DNA from: Hymenopus coronatus
Taxonomy: Eukaryota > Arthropoda > Insecta > Mantodea > Hymenopodidae
Assembly: GCA_030762935.1 (NCBI GenBank)
Contig: CM060892.1
Coordinates: 89,517,827 to 89,581,826, forward strand
Direction of reading: 5' to 3'
DNA: 64,000 nucleotides
Position numbers and translations under genes: made by a program. Positions 1-11,937 of this stretch are shown here, piece after piece (positions within the stretch are counted from its first letter, which is position 1; the number at the start of each line of letters is the position of its first letter). The notes below the pieces were generated by a model. The model had not been told where the DNA came from, searched no databases, and saw only the letters and a program-made list of their open reading frames with translations.

Positions 1-782
1 AGTTCCTATTGTAGCTGCAAGCGGTAAGGTGAAATGTGTTATTACTGATTATCTAATGATGTTTGTGTCTTGTGCCAGTGTCCACGTGCTAATGTGGGGA
101 TTATTTAAGAAAGCGTCTAAAATTATATATTTAGTGTTTCCAGAGGTATCTAGTGCCTCTATAATAGGTCCTGTCCTTTCAAATGCTCCTGTTATACGTA
201 AACTCATTCAGCATTCCGAAAAGTGTTGTTTGTAGGTTTACGTCTTTCTGGAAATCGATTCTCATATAGGCGTTTAGCCTGCAATACATGGCGACTTCAC
301 GACCGACTGAGTCTACCTATCTAATGGGCTGTGAGGTTCATAGAAGATAGCCTTAGTTGTAGGTATAGCACTTACCTACATATTTACTTCGTGCATTTGT
401 ATCTAAAGGGGCATGTCCAGACCTAAAGTGTCTTCCGGTAATATTCGCTAACCCACCGAGGTTTCCAGCTGCCAACATTTTGTAGAGTACCATCTCTAAC
501 TATGATAATATGTTAGGAGTTATAGTATTTTGAAAATGTTTTCATTAACTTCATACGTTTTGAAAATTTCCATTATTATTTCAAATCTTAGTGAAGTTTC
601 TTTTTTAAAGTAATTAGAAATAAAATTAAGGATCAATGACTGAAGAACACGTAAAATGAACTGTCGTTTGTTCTTCATTCGTATACCTTTTTTGTTTGCA
701 CCTAAAATTATTGGAGTGACAAACACTGAACTAACTTTGCACCTCGATGGATAATATACAAAGAAGATAAAAGGTGTGCGCA
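1..782. other. unassigned AT-rich sequence
   Basis: I recognise no gene, RNA or repeat here. The two open frames (about 68 codons each) have no familiar motif and are what chance gives in AT-rich DNA. Confidence 0.5.
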
Positions 783-873
783 GACTGTGAGACTCGAACC
801 ATTGACATGTTGGAGGTGATGAGGGAGCATGAAATTAACCAGTTGAGTTACAATCATTGCGCCCGCTTTTTCC
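783..873 (-). repeat. tRNA-like (SINE head) remnant
   Basis: Read on the minus strand, this has a good B-box-like GGTTCGAGTCTC at the low-coordinate end and GGGCGCAATGATTGTAACTC at the start, so it resembles a tRNA with a lengthened anticodon region. The acceptor ends pair only partly (GCGCA / TGCGC). A decayed tRNA-derived SINE head is likelier than a working tRNA. Confidence 0.4.
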
Positions 874-1308
874 GTTAAAACCTGTAGGTCTTCCTCTCCG
901 CTTCTGATCTATTTATAACCGTTGTGAACCCTTTTTTTTTGTACCTTAAACCCTTCATTTAGCCTTCATTCATTATAATTTACATTGTATAACGTATGAC
1001 ACCGATCCTATTGATATAACATGTACTGTAACAGGAGTTATTGAGCGCGTGTTTTTTTGGAATGGACATAACTATTGCTGCTAAGGTCAATTTTCCGATG
1101 AAGAGCAGGCTAGATTTGCATGGAAATCAAATGGCAGACAAGCACGGTAATTTCGACCTTATATTTTCAGAGCATGAAGTGTTGCCTATCTTCAAAAATA
1201 ATAAGGAGTAGGTGAACTACCTTTCTCTGTAGTACTATGTAGAATTGTAAAGGTAAGATATTGCATTTTATTGAAGTAATTATTTTATGTATGATCTAAG
1301 GTGCTTTA
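874..1308. other. unassigned sequence
   Basis: No gene or recognisable repeat is visible. Confidence 0.5.
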
Positions 1309-1655
1309 TCTTTCTCTACACTTTACATATAGTATGCACATATTGTATGTACCGCCCAAACATTCTTTGCCGAGATTTCACTGAAAATACAAATTTTAGA
1401 GTGCCTTTATACATATAAAAAAACAATTTTAGCAAAAGGTTCGTTTGTGTGTGCGTGTATGTGTGTTTGAACACGATAACTCAAATATTTTAAAAGCTGG
1501 TCGCTCTGTGAGAGAAATGAATTTCGGTTTTCTTTGCATTGCTAAAAGTAAAACAAAGAGATGTAATGAAATGAACGAGAATTCCCTGGCTGACAAAAGT
1601 CTAAGTACCGTAAAATTGAAACAATTAACAAGACATATCTTAGAAATAGACAACT
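1309..1655 (+). repeat. HPE fragment, fold-back chimera
   Basis: The first part (to about 1482) is the orientation-A start of the hairpin-ended element: diverged terminal palindrome, CCGAGATTTCACTGAAAATA block and GT-rich tract. From about 1483 the sequence matches an internal HPE block in the opposite orientation (TTTTAAAAGCTGGTCGCTCT onward). The copy is therefore an inverted chimera of two HPE parts. The overlapping open frames on both strands are by-products. Confidence 0.6.
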
Positions 1656-1659
1656 CTAT

Positions 1660-2413
1660 TAAAAAAAAATGATGCGTAAATTTCTCTAGCTGTTCCATTT
1701 ACCTAAGATTCTTACAAAAGCTTATTGCTTTATCTACATCATGCTAATCGAGATAAACATCAGCAGGATTGGAATCATTATCTACATTCTTACATATAGA
1801 AGAGAAACAAGGGAATACATTAGCTTAAAGCGATAGGCAAATATTTTAAAGCTGGTCGCTATTTGAAACAATTGAGGTTCGGTTCCCTGTTCATGGTCCC
1901 TTTGAGAAAAGTTAAGTAACTTAAAATTAATAAAGAATATAAGATATATATAAACATAAATTGTGTTTTTTATCAAGATGTACATTTTTTGTAGTAAACT
2001 TTTGTCTTACGGTTTACGAGATATACAAAGACATCTAGACTGAAGAGGTTTTCAGAGGCTGTTCCCAGAAACGTCAGTATATAAATTTCGTTCGTCATAA
2101 AAATATATTAAACATATGGGTATTTTAGTCAATATCGATAGAGCCATTTTGAGAAAACTAAACTTTTTGAAAAATCTTCCATATAAAAGGTGGTAGGGGA
2201 ATTTCTTGAAAACCTTAATGTAGATTCCTTGGAAGATGAACTTAATAACAAGTTTGTGTATGCGCACAAACTAATGCGGATCTTTCTCTAAACAGACTTT
2301 ATTTGGATTCGGTAATATGAAAACATCTATTTCCGGTGAAATCTCGACATCGACATTTTGGGTGGAATGCAATACCTTCTCTACTTTCTATGTACCTTAT
2401 AGCACATGCAGTA
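1660..2413 (-). repeat. HPE copy, orientation B, nearly complete
   Basis: It begins after an A-run with a diverged TGATGCGTAAATTTCTCTAG (the HPE end) and runs through the conserved internal blocks to TTTCCGGTGAAATCTCGACA and a diverged terminal palindrome. The CA-rich segment is deleted. It begins a few bases after the chimeric fragment upstream. Confidence 0.7.
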
Positions 2414-2617
2414 AGAGTAATTACAATGGATTCATCGTGGACTTATTTTACAGATTACACAAGGATATCGGACAATTTCATAAGATGGAGTTCTAATCAT
2501 ATCGAATATACCTCCATTAGTTTCTATAGCTCGAACTGAATTAAGCTGTGTTAAGAAAGAAAATGATATACTAAATCAACAGCTAGATTTCCAAATAGAA
2601 CGAAGCACTAACTGTTT

Positions 2618-3555
2618 AATCTATACATACTATTTCTATATTAGGTAGAGAAGAAGTTTTGTTCCACCCAAAAATCAGATACTAGAGGTCCCCTGAATAA
2701 AAAAAAATAACGTTTAGAAAACGATACATAAGTGTGTGTGTGTCCGTTTGTCTGTGTGTCTAAACTGCATCGTTCAAAATCGAATAGTTGGTGCAACATA
2801 AACTTAATATTTCAGCATAGGACACGAGGATTTTCAAGAAAATCCCGCCACCCCAAACTGAGAAGTATTAAAGTGGACATCATAGCTCAATCACAAAAAG
2901 TCTATTAAATACCTAAATTGGTATATTTAGGTTTAGTATCTTCCAAGGATGCGACATCAAGATTTTCAAGAGAATCCCTCCACCTCAAACTACGCTTTAT
3001 ATAGAGAATATTTTTGAGAAATTTGTTTTTCTTAAAAATGGCTAACAATTTTGATTAAAATACCGTATATTAAACATATGTACATCGCAAATAAAATGTT
3101 TATTTTGAATCCTTGGGCATAGTATCTGAAGATCTCTCCATTCTGAATAAGTTTTGCAGAATTTTGCATAACGATAGACAAAAGTTTACCACATACAATG
3201 TAAATTCCGTAAAATTACCTAATTTATGTCATATACGTTTTTCTTGTAGAATTGATCGTTTTTGAGACATCGTTGTTATTGGTTTCAGTTTTAAACCACC
3301 TAACTTTTCTTCAAACGGCACCTTGTAAAGCGAACCGAAACTCAATTGCTTCACATAAAGATTCAACTATCGTTTTAGCCTATTACATTCCCTTATTTAG
3401 CTTCTACTTACAAGTAATCAAGTAATAAGACCGATATTCTGATAATGTTTATCTCTATTAGTACCATATAGCTAAAGGAATATATTTTGTTAGAATACTT
3501 TCTATGAGGAACAGCTAGAGAAAGTTATGTGAATGAAATACATCAGATTTTTTTA
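2618..3555 (+). repeat. HPE copy, orientation A, with internal duplication
   Basis: The copy covers the full order of HPE blocks, from a diverged terminal palindrome to AGAGAAAGTTATGTGAATGA and ATACATCAGA followed by a T-run. The block from the GT-rich tract through the GGATGCGACA motif occurs twice (about 2710-2860 and 2870-2985), so it was duplicated locally. There is no coding capacity. Confidence 0.75.
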
Positions 3556-3559
3556 CATA

Positions 3560-3791
3560 TATATTTAACATGCAGTAATATAATAAAAAGCTAGAACCAT
3601 TTTTCAGAAAATTAAATTTTTTTAATTTTTTTCCATGTAAAGACAAGTTTAAAGAGCGGGGAGTGGGTGGATTTTCCTTAAAATCTTCGTTCTGCATCCT
3701 TGGAGGATAAGTAAATTAAACACCAAGTTTGGTTGTTAACCGACTTTTCGATTGGAGTTATCGTGTTCATAGACAAACAGGTTCACGAACG

Positions 3792-3852
<61 letters not shown>

Positions 3853-3985
3853 TTATTTATTTATTTCTGAAAGCTTTTGTTCAGGGTTCAAAACATGTAT
3901 TTCCAGTGAAATCTCGACATTACATTTTTGGGTGGAATACGATACTTTCTTTACCTACCATATGCATAGTACGTGTAGATAAAAT
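3560..3985 (-). repeat. HPE copy, orientation B, truncated, with long CA/TA tract
   Basis: Only the hairpin-proximal half is present. It ends in GTGAAATCTCGACATTACAT and a diverged palindrome. The position that holds a short CA run in other copies has grown into (CA)n followed by (TA)n at about 3796-3850. The copy lies back to back with the preceding HPE, sharing the T-run at 3549-3556. Confidence 0.75.
3796..3850. repeat. (CA)n-(TA)n microsatellite inside HPE
   Basis: About 19 CA units run into about nine TA units. The tract sits at the homologous CA-rich position of the surrounding HPE copy, so it probably grew from a seed carried by the element. Confidence 0.95.
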
Positions 3986-4017
3986 AAAAATATAATAAAT
4001 TATAGTAAGCTTATTTT

Positions 4018-4170
4018 TCTGTCATCAGCTAATGGTCATGGAAAGATACAACGAAAGGAAGAGCAGATGAATTGGCAAAAGACGCAGTGATTTGTCATTT
4101 GAAATGTCCAACCTCACGGGCGAAGACTGAATATTGGAAGTTAGTACCACACACATGAAATAGCTACTGG
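4018..4170 (+). pseudogene. LINE RNase H domain fragment
   Basis: One forward frame reads GRADELAKDAV, followed after a gap by AKTEYWKL. A neighbouring frame just upstream reads GHGKIQRK. This matches the histidine-glycine to GNERADELAK segment of the RNase H domain carried by R1-, I- and Jockey-type LINEs, where the aspartate of ADELA is a catalytic residue. The frames are joined by a 1-base shift, and no reverse transcriptase or 3' end is recognisable nearby, so this is a short dead fragment. The clade is not determined. Confidence 0.6.
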
Positions 4171-5261
4171 ATAAATAACAGGAAAGTATAACTCATTAAA
4201 ATCTTATTCTTTTCTAACATAAATACAGTCATTTCAAATGCAAGTAATTTCGTCCCGAGTTTGTAATCACACAATTCACGATATATCATGCAAAATATGA
4301 CAATTATTTTCAATAGTTTCACACAAGTACTTCAAGTACTTACTAGTGTACTTTTGGTAGTCAATAAACAGTGCAGCATTTATTATTTGACTGTTCATCT
4401 TTCGAAGCTTAAACATTTGAATTATTGCAATAATGTTTATTTCTTTAGTAAGTAATTCAAAAGCAATGTTATTAAAATTTCATAAATTTTATCTGCTATA
4501 TTCATGGTAAGCTGTAAATGCAACTGTATTTTATATTTTACTTTATTTTGTCAATTATATCCCTAATATGCAACATTTGCAAGATAGGATTGTTAATAAT
4601 TATGGAAAAAAGGGTCATTCTCCTTCATGAACATCATTACCTTCACTAGACACAGAGGGAAAACTTCCATAATATTCATGAAAAGGTGGATGCTCATAAC
4701 TGGGGAGTTAAAGTATATCTGACTTTTTACAGAATATGGGCCTTGGGATTTGACACTTACCTATGTAAGGACACATGATCGTAAGAAAGAAATGTAGTTA
4801 TATTTACTTACTGATCAGAATATTTTTGGTTTTGAGGGTTGGACCATTTTTATACACATGTCACCTACCAAAATATAAACTAACACGTCTTCATATCTCA
4901 GTATCTGAACTCCGTGCCTTTATCAGGAAAGACCAGCGCGCTCATAGCTGTACTAACAAACCACGAGTCATAAACATGCCAAAAGGAAAATAGCAGCCAA
5001 TTCGGTCGAAATCGATATCATGACGCAGAGAACAGTTTACAGCTTAGTCTGTGAAATATCGCAATTCTTTGGCTTCTAAATCGGATAATCTGCGCTGAAT
5101 CACAATAGAATTAATATTGACAAAAATAACTAAAAATTTGGCAGAATGAAAATAGGCTTAATTTTGCCTGTTTGTGAGGATCGGTTTAAAAATTAGAGAA
5201 TCTTTAGTTCTAGAAAATCTGGCATCAAATAAGTTTGTTTATGGATGGATTAAAAAAAATT
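4171..5261. other. unassigned AT-rich sequence
   Basis: No recognisable gene or repeat. The 72-codon open frame at 4775-4993 has no motif I know. Confidence 0.5.
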
Positions 5262-6122
5262 TGATGTGGTCCATTCACATGAATTTCTTTATATCTCTGC
5301 AACAACTTGTTAAAAATCTTATGCTTCTATTTACTTAATGCTAATTGAGAAACATTAGTAGAAATATACTTATTACTTGCTTCCTTGTAAGTAGAAGTGA
5401 AATAAAGGAGTACCATAGGCTAAAGTGATACTCAAAAGCTGGTTGCTGTGACTGAAGTTCCTATTTTTGTATGGACACGAGTTGACAAAGTTCTGTATGA
5501 GAAAAGTACAAGTTTTTCAAAGCTGAAACCAATAACAAGGAATATCTCAAAAACGACCAACTCGACGAAAAAAAAGTATATAACATAAATTGTGTGTTTT
5601 AACGTGCTCTGCGTTTTTTGTGTGGTAGGTTTTTGTCCATCTCTTGCGGTTTAGCAGTTACGCAAAATCTCATAAAATTCATCCAGAATAAAGTAGTCTT
5701 CAGAGACTATTCCCAGAAAAGTCAAGATATATGTATTATTTGTCATGTAAATATATTTAGTATACGATATTTTAATCAAAGTCGTTAGAGCCATTTTTAA
5801 GAAAATCAAAATTCCATGTAAAGGTTAAGTGGGGTGGTGGAATTTTCTTGAAAATCTTCGTGTCGCATCCTTGGAAGAAACCAAACTTAAACACCAGGTT
5901 TGTTATTCAATGGTCTTTTCGTTTTTGAGATATACTGTCCTCAGACACATACAGGCACAGACACAAACACAAACACACACACGGACCTTTTTGTAAAAAT
6001 GCTTTTTTGGATTCAGGGGGACCCAAAACATGTATTTCCGGTGAAATCTCGGTATCAAATTTTTGGGTGGAATGCAATACTTTCTCTATACACCATGTAT
6101 ATAGTACGTGTAGAGAAAGTAA
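5262..6122 (-). repeat. HPE reference copy, full length, orientation B
   Basis: This is one of the best complete copies, about 861 bp. In + strand reading it starts after an A-run with TTTGATGTGGTCCATTCACA and ends with the palindrome TTTCTCTATACACCATGTAT / ATAGTACGTGTAGAGAAAGT. Internal blocks in order include CTTCTATTTACTTAATGCTA, CTTGCTTCCTTGTAAGTAGA, AACCAATAACAAGGAATATC, TTTTTGTCCATCTCTTGCGG, GACTATTCCCAGAAAAGTCA, TCGTGTCGCATCCTTGGAAG, a CA-rich tract, and GGTGAAATCTCGGTATCAAA. No long frame is open and I see no pol III boxes. The class of element is unknown. Confidence 0.8.
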
Positions 6123-7886
6123 TATGCATACTGTCCTTTGCTTGTTCCTATTTTTGTCTGAAACCATCTATTACAGGTATGTCAAGAGCTTGAATTAAAA
6201 AAAAAAAAAGTTTGGGAGTAACAGAATATCCTTGGCAAGAAACAATTTTCTTCTCTATAGCAGTGTTATACGTGCAATTTTCTTACAAAAATTGGAATTT
6301 TCCCTTATTTTTGCGTTTCTATTGATGTAAAATACCTGAAGACGCTTATACGTGTCTGTATGCAAGAAGCCTTAAAGAAACAGTTTTCCTTGTTATAATT
6401 TTTTCTTTTTATTACAGACAGAAAAACGAGCAAACAAAGGTGGGAAAAATAACTTAATGTTTCTTTACTTTTATTTTGAGTATTCTATTCAGAGTAAAGC
6501 AGAAAAAGAGAGCTACGAAGGAAAAACGGGTCATCAGAAAGCATTGGTAATTCTTTCCTTTTGTATTTATTTTCCTTTTATGAAGAAGTAGAGGAGAAGG
6601 CTAAGATTGCATTTTTTGTCCAAGTTTCTATTATATAAAATAAAACTAATATGAATAATTATTATAATGCTTGTATTTTGGGGAGAAACAAACAGATTAT
6701 AATCATGATAGAATATAAAAGATATGTTAAATGATTGAGTCATAGGGGAGGGGTGGAAGGAGAAGAAACAATGCCTGAACATTCTCCACCTCTTGTTTCT
6801 CTTACATAGCTTTTGAATAATTCTACAGAAATTGCACATTAAGAGGTAACATCCTAATTCAACATTTCAGTAAAGATATGTGATTTCTGCTTCTCTGAAG
6901 TTCCTTATTCAGTTATAAAATGCTCACAAATTGAAATCAAAATAATATGTCAAAGATATTGGTGAATATAAAATACACGAAAACTAAAAAAGGTTCTGAT
7001 ATATGTGTCCAAATTTAACAAAGTAAATGTTGGAATTTACACCGATTTCTTTACATCAAAGATTAGATCATCATATTTATTCAAACTGATACGCACTTCC
7101 AAATATAAACATTTGTAATTATGGTAAAAGATTAAAATTAATAGTTCCTCCAGATTCTACGCTAGTATCAAGTGGGTAACTAAATGGAATAGAACATGTT
7201 TTATAATATTTGTGGATTTTCAGCAATTATACCATAAAAGACTGACACTATGCTCTTATTAGGTACTTCATATTCTAAGTTGCTAGAGAGATCTTGGAGA
7301 AGGCAGAAGCAAGCACTTTCAGAAGATCGCAGAATACCAGCACAGACAGCTTTAAGAAGGAACAACGTCGCTATGAAGAACATCACCATAAAGAAGATAC
7401 TGCTAAGAGGGGAAACAAGTCTGAACTCAGCTAGACTAAAAGTTAAAGAGCTGATTAAGGTAAAACAATAAAAAGACCAAAAATAACAACAGAATATGCA
7501 AACAGATGCAGCGAATCGGGGACAAGAGGGACAGAAAAAAGGGAGCAAGAGATATTGTTATTATTACGACACCTGCAACACCATTTAGATGCAGAAAGCA
7601 TATCGGAAAGTGCAGAAAACGTGTTGCAGAAGCATTTCTCAAATTCACATGGAAGAGATTACAATTTATTGTCTAGGGTTACCAGATGACAGTCTTAAAA
7701 AAAGAGGACATTTCCAGATTCCTACAAAAGCTTGAAAAAGTGTTAATTGTTACTCGATACAACTTGAGGTTGCTATAAATCGCATTTTAAGTCATCTTAT
7801 TTTCTGCGATTTTAATAACTGGCAAATAAAAAAAAATGGACAAAATATTATTTCACAAAAAAAAAAAGGAGAAAAGAAAGACACAC
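6123..7886. other. unassigned sequence
   Basis: The overlapping open frames on both strands at about 7200-7650 are rich in K, R and E on one strand and in L, F and S on the other, as purine-rich DNA gives by chance. I see no conserved domain, splice pattern or repeat match. Confidence 0.45.
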
Positions 7887-7922
7887 AGACAGACAGATAT
7901 CTTTCCATCTATCTGTCTGTCT
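7887..7922. repeat. perfect 13-bp inverted repeat
   Basis: AGACAGACAGATA (7887-7899) and its exact complement TATCTGTCTGTCT (7910-7922) are separated by 10 bases. The arms are themselves CAGA repeats, so an inverted microsatellite is a simple explanation. Confidence 0.9.
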
Positions 7923-9296
7923 TACCTTACTTTATTATAATCTTTAACGAATATACACTAAAAGACATTAAAAATATGAATGGCGCTGTGAATTTGCTGA
8001 AAATGTGAACGTTTGACGTGGACTCGGGTCTTCATTAGTATTATTCTGGTACAACATGCTACGCCAGTAAGAAAAGGCAGCCTAACCCTTCATCCCTCAA
8101 ACCCGCTTGACGCTCCCTTAGAACAGGTGAACTTGTATAAGCAGTATGTTAATTTAGTGAGAGAGGTAGTTATTGACCAACCATAAAGTTTAGGGATAAT
8201 CAATTCGCAACTCAGAATTTCATTTGTCGCAAGTTATGTTTCATGTTAATTCCCTTCACTTCGGTAATATGGCCTGTTCAATGCCTTTTTAAGTGCAGAG
8301 GTAACAGGTGGAAGACGAGAGGGGTCAGCGAAGACTCCTCTTACGATAAGTATTTCTAGGCGTAATTTTAATGTATTTGAGTATACGACGTGGAGAGATA
8401 AGATATTCTGCCTTGGAGTTGATTCTTGTTGGCCTGGAGTCAAGAAATCGTTTTTGTAAGACATATATGTGTTTTGGAATGATTTCGATTAAATATTAAC
8501 ACTGCTTCACTTTGGAAAAAGCAACAGAATATAGTAGTTGAAAATAATAATTACAGAAGCTGAACCAAGGCATCTTACACTGTTGAATACGTAAGACTTT
8601 CAACTGATGGCCTCGCAGCTCGTATTTCTCGACGATATCAATTGCTACAAAATCGTAACTGGAGCTTTAAATGAGAAGTAATTCCAAATCCTGAAATAAT
8701 TATTTCGGGGTGTCCAAAAAATGTAAATAATTCAAATAAAAATGTAATTTCATCTAACAACATTTAATATTCATGCATTAGATATTAAGAAACGATAATG
8801 ACATATTAAACAGAAAAATCTAGAAATGAATGTTGTTTGAAGAAAAATTAAATTCTTTAGAGTTTGCGATTTTGAAAGATCAGAGAGCCGTATTTCCCCT
8901 TCTCGTCGCATTTCGCTAAAGTGCCCATTAGTGTGTCGGTAAGTCATGTTACTCCCCCCCTAAGAAAACAGGCTGCACAGTATTTCGAACAGAACCGAGT
9001 TTTATAGCAACAGGTCATTTTATGTCGTAACAATAAGCTAGAATGCAACAGCCAAAAATATAAGACTAAACTCTTATTATTTATAAGTTTAGTAGATATT
9101 CTTTCCCCACAAATTTACTGGACTTCGCAGCTAGCCTAGTTATTCCACACATTATGCTCCTAGAACTCATATTGAGTGGAAGATCTTTGGACCTCATCAT
9201 GGGAGAGAAGTTGTGGATTCAATTGGACAAGTAAAAAGGATGGATGCCATGGAGGTTGTTACATCTGGAACTAGAGTGCAAAATCCAAATATTGTA
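7923..9296. other. unassigned sequence
   Basis: The 72-codon frame at 8246-8464 (minus) is not recognisable. The GGGGTGTCCAAAAAATGT near 8706 resembles a DNA-transposon end, but I find no partner. Confidence 0.45.
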
Positions 9297-9635
9297 CGAG
9301 GGCAGTTTTTTTTTTCAACATCCGATAGGCTATAAATAAAATCAAGTTTATAGAAAGCAATTATTTTATTACTAAAAGTTTTGTACACTTATGGTTACTT
9401 TTCTACATAATCAGCGAAAAAATTGAGACATTTATCCTACTTGTGCACAAGCTTTGCAATACCCGTTTCAAAAAATGCTGCCGCTAATAATTTCAAGTGA
9501 GCATTGACGTTGTTTTGAAGATCTTTGTTGGTTTGAAAGTGCTGCCCTCTTAGCCAGGTTCAGGGAAAAGGTGAAAGTCGCTGGGTGCCAGCTTAAGGAC
9601 TGTACGGCGCATAATCGAACCGATGGGTTGTGCCA

Positions 9636-9676
<41 letters not shown>

Positions 9677-9981
9677 ACGAGCGTTGTCATGAAAGTCAGC
9701 ATTCCTCTTCGTTTGTTTTGAATGACTCTCCGTAAACGTAGTAAAGTTTCACAATAAACAGCTGCATTGATAGTGGTTCCGGGTTGCATCATTGGCAGCT
9801 ACATTTTTTGAAGCGGCTATTGCAAAGCTTGTGCGCAGGTACAATAAATGTCTCAAATCTTTTCGGTGATCATGTTGTAAAGTAAACATAAGTGTACAAA
9901 ACTTTTAGTGATAAAATAATTGTTTTCTTGCACTTGTCTTTTATTTATAGCCTATCGGAGGTTGAAAAAAAACGGCCCTCG
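9297..9981 (-). mobile_element. fold-back, non-autonomous mariner derivative
   Basis: The element begins CGAGGGCAG and ends CGGCCCTCG, with TA on each side (9295-9296 and 9982-9983), the usual mariner target duplication. From 9297 to about 9790 it is the 3' half of a mariner transposase gene on the minus strand, with recognisable TTINAAVYCETL, LAPSDFHLF and, at the C-terminus, AKLVHK and DKCLNFF. From about 9791 to 9981 the last 190 bp of the same gene recurs in the opposite orientation (ATFFEAAIAKLVRRYNKCL), so both termini are 3' ends. The region of the second catalytic aspartate is replaced by a (GT)n tract. It cannot encode a transposase but has ends one could act on. Confidence 0.8.
9639..9675. 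repeat. (GT)n microsatellite inside mariner derivative
   Basis: About 18 GT units. The related copy at 15.9 kb has only AGTGTGTGAATGATGG at this point, so the tract expanded from a short seed within the transposase gene. Confidence 0.95.
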
Positions 9982-10004
9982 TACTTGTGTGTATAGGAGC
10001 TATA

Positions 10005-11102
10005 CCGGAGTGACATTAGGTTATATATGTTCCCAAATGATTGTAGGGTTTTTTATGTTTTGCAGTTATTACATTTGTAACGTACAGTCAGGAATGGCAT
10101 ATGAAATGAAAGAGCAAATCAAACAGTTTTTTTTTTACAAATGTTCAATGTGTGCACCATTCACCATACGACACACATCGAGACTGTAAGCATGTTCTTT
10201 CCAAACCTTAATGAGTGTGTCTTGAGTAATTGTTGCAACAACACTTACAATCCTCTGTCTTAGGTCTTGGAGGTCAGCTGGTAATGGAAGGATGTACACT
10301 TGATCCCTTACGAATCTCCAAAGGTAGAAATCGTACGGCTTAAGGTCTGGGGAACGTGGTGGCCATGCAAAACAAGGTCTGTCATTCGGTCCTTTTTCGG
10401 CCAATCCAGCGGTCGGATACAGTGTTGTTCAATTTAGAGGAGTCTCTTTGCAACTGTACATACTCCTTGGGTTTTTGTGACCCTTCTCATAGCCACTTAG
10501 GTGGATTGTTGTTTCATCATTGAGGACGATAAAATCTAGAAATTCGTCATCATGCAACAACATTGCAGTTGCAAAGTTGGAAGATAAAGTGTAGTCTGTA
10601 GGCTTTAGAGCTTGTAGTAACCGCAAACAATAAGCGTTACCTTAAAATATTTCCATAGACGTCGGTGAAATTCCTAATTCCCGACTAGCTTTTCTCTCAC
10701 CCGTTCAACACGTTCTACAATCTATCTTGATCGTCTCGTACTCTTCCCTTTACACACATTGCCTGTTGTTTTAAACTGAACATACTACGGATGTTATTAA
10801 CATTTGAAGGATCGTAATTGATCTCCCTACGGAAAGCTCGCTGCACTGTAATAGCAGATTTAGTCGTATGAAACTCAAAAAAACATTTTAAATTTTGCTC
10901 CATAGTCGCCATTTTGACACTAGCTCTTTGTAACAGCATTATAGTAATATCAGACAGTCGATACATATGAAACCAACCAACGCATGCGTTATCAAAACTG
11001 TTTGAGTTGTTCTTTCATTTGATATATCATGCAAAGCTGTAAGTTACAAACTGTAGGTACTAAAAAGCATTAAAATTCCTATATTCATTTCGGAATCACC
11101 TG
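10005..11102 (-). mobile_element. DUF4817-type Tc1/mariner transposon, internally deleted
   Basis: The right end reads CGGAATCACCTG followed by TA. The two terminal regions are similar in inverted orientation for roughly 100 bp: GTAACGTACAG near 10078 and AAGAGCAAATCAAACAG on the left, against GTAACTTACAG and AAGAACAACTCAAACAG on the complement of the right. The transposase relic lies between them on the minus strand. The left boundary is approximate and lies only about 25 bp from the fold-back mariner. Confidence 0.7.
10135..10910 (-). pseudogene. broken transposase with DUF4817-like N-terminus
   Basis: The minus-strand N-terminal frame reads MEQNLKCFFEF then VQRAFRREI, the helix-turn-helix start I associate with DUF4817 transposases of arthropods. 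A middle piece reads VLNDETTIHLSG, covering the first catalytic aspartate (usually FSDEATFHLSG). The C-terminal piece reads SPDLKPYDFYLW, with the third acidic residue, and ends VCRMVNGAHIEHL. Between the middle and C-terminal pieces (about 10425) roughly a hundred codons are missing, including the QQDGAPPH segment with the second aspartate. Stops and frameshifts separate the pieces, so it is dead. The family assignment is from memory of motifs. Confidence 0.75.
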
Positions 11103-11160
11103 TATGTAAGCATGTAAGCATGTAAGCATGTATGTATGTATGTATAATGTGTGTGTGTAT
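11103..11160. repeat. TGTAAGCA / TGTA short tandem repeat
   Basis: ATGTAAGC units grade into ATGT units and then GTGT. It directly abuts the right end of the DUF4817-type element. Confidence 0.85.
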
Positions 11161-11937
11161 GTATGAATGCACTGAGACTAATTATATGTTGAAAAAAGTA
11201 TCAAATCTCTCACCTAATCCAAGTTCTCGTTGGGTTCATTGTGTACCAAGCAGTATGTACATCTTTCATGTGAATAGTCAGTCAGACTGATCCACAAGAT
11301 TCTTAGCTCAGTATCCAAGCAATAGCAGAACCTTACATACAGTGTCTGTTGCATTTAGTGATCCTGCAGTATAAGAATGAGTAGCCTGTGACGCAATAAA
11401 CCATGCAATAAAGCAGTTCGACGTGTTTATCTGCTTTATATGAAGAATTTGATTCGAATAAAGGTACATGTGCAGATTCGAAGATATGTTTGTAGTGTGA
11501 GTGAGAGATGAATTAAGTTTTTTTTATATTTCTACAAGAACTTAATAGTAAAAATTATTCAAAAGATTATACGTTCGTGCAAAATAAAAGTTGCCATTTC
11601 ATACACACATTTTCTGTATGTAATTATTCTCTATCTTAAAATTCCAAAGTTCTACCATTTTCAAGACTAATCATAAATGTTCATATAATTCCTACAAACA
11701 TTGGCAAAACTATCTATATATGTATTTGTATCTTTCTCAGTGGTTATCATAATAGCTTGGACATTACGAATATAAGAAAAGTAATTCCCTATGCATTCAT
11801 GGCCTCGTACAATAACAAAGAAACAGGGAGTGCACGTATTATTCTGTCATTGACCATGCAATAATAACACGGTGAAATAAATAATCACAATAGCTAGTAT
11901 GCTGGTACCAACACAAGGCGCTATAATTGCATAGTTG
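11161..11937. other. unassigned sequence
   Basis: No gene or known repeat recognised. Confidence 0.5.

Noticed and set aside
7201..7648. 115- and 70-codon minus frames with hydrophobic composition as membrane proteins
   Set aside because: They are the reverse of a purine-rich strand, lack initiation context or homology, and run through overlapping frames on both strands.
8246..8464. 72-codon minus frame as a small gene
   Set aside because: No motif, promoter or conservation evidence can be seen, and its length is expected by chance.
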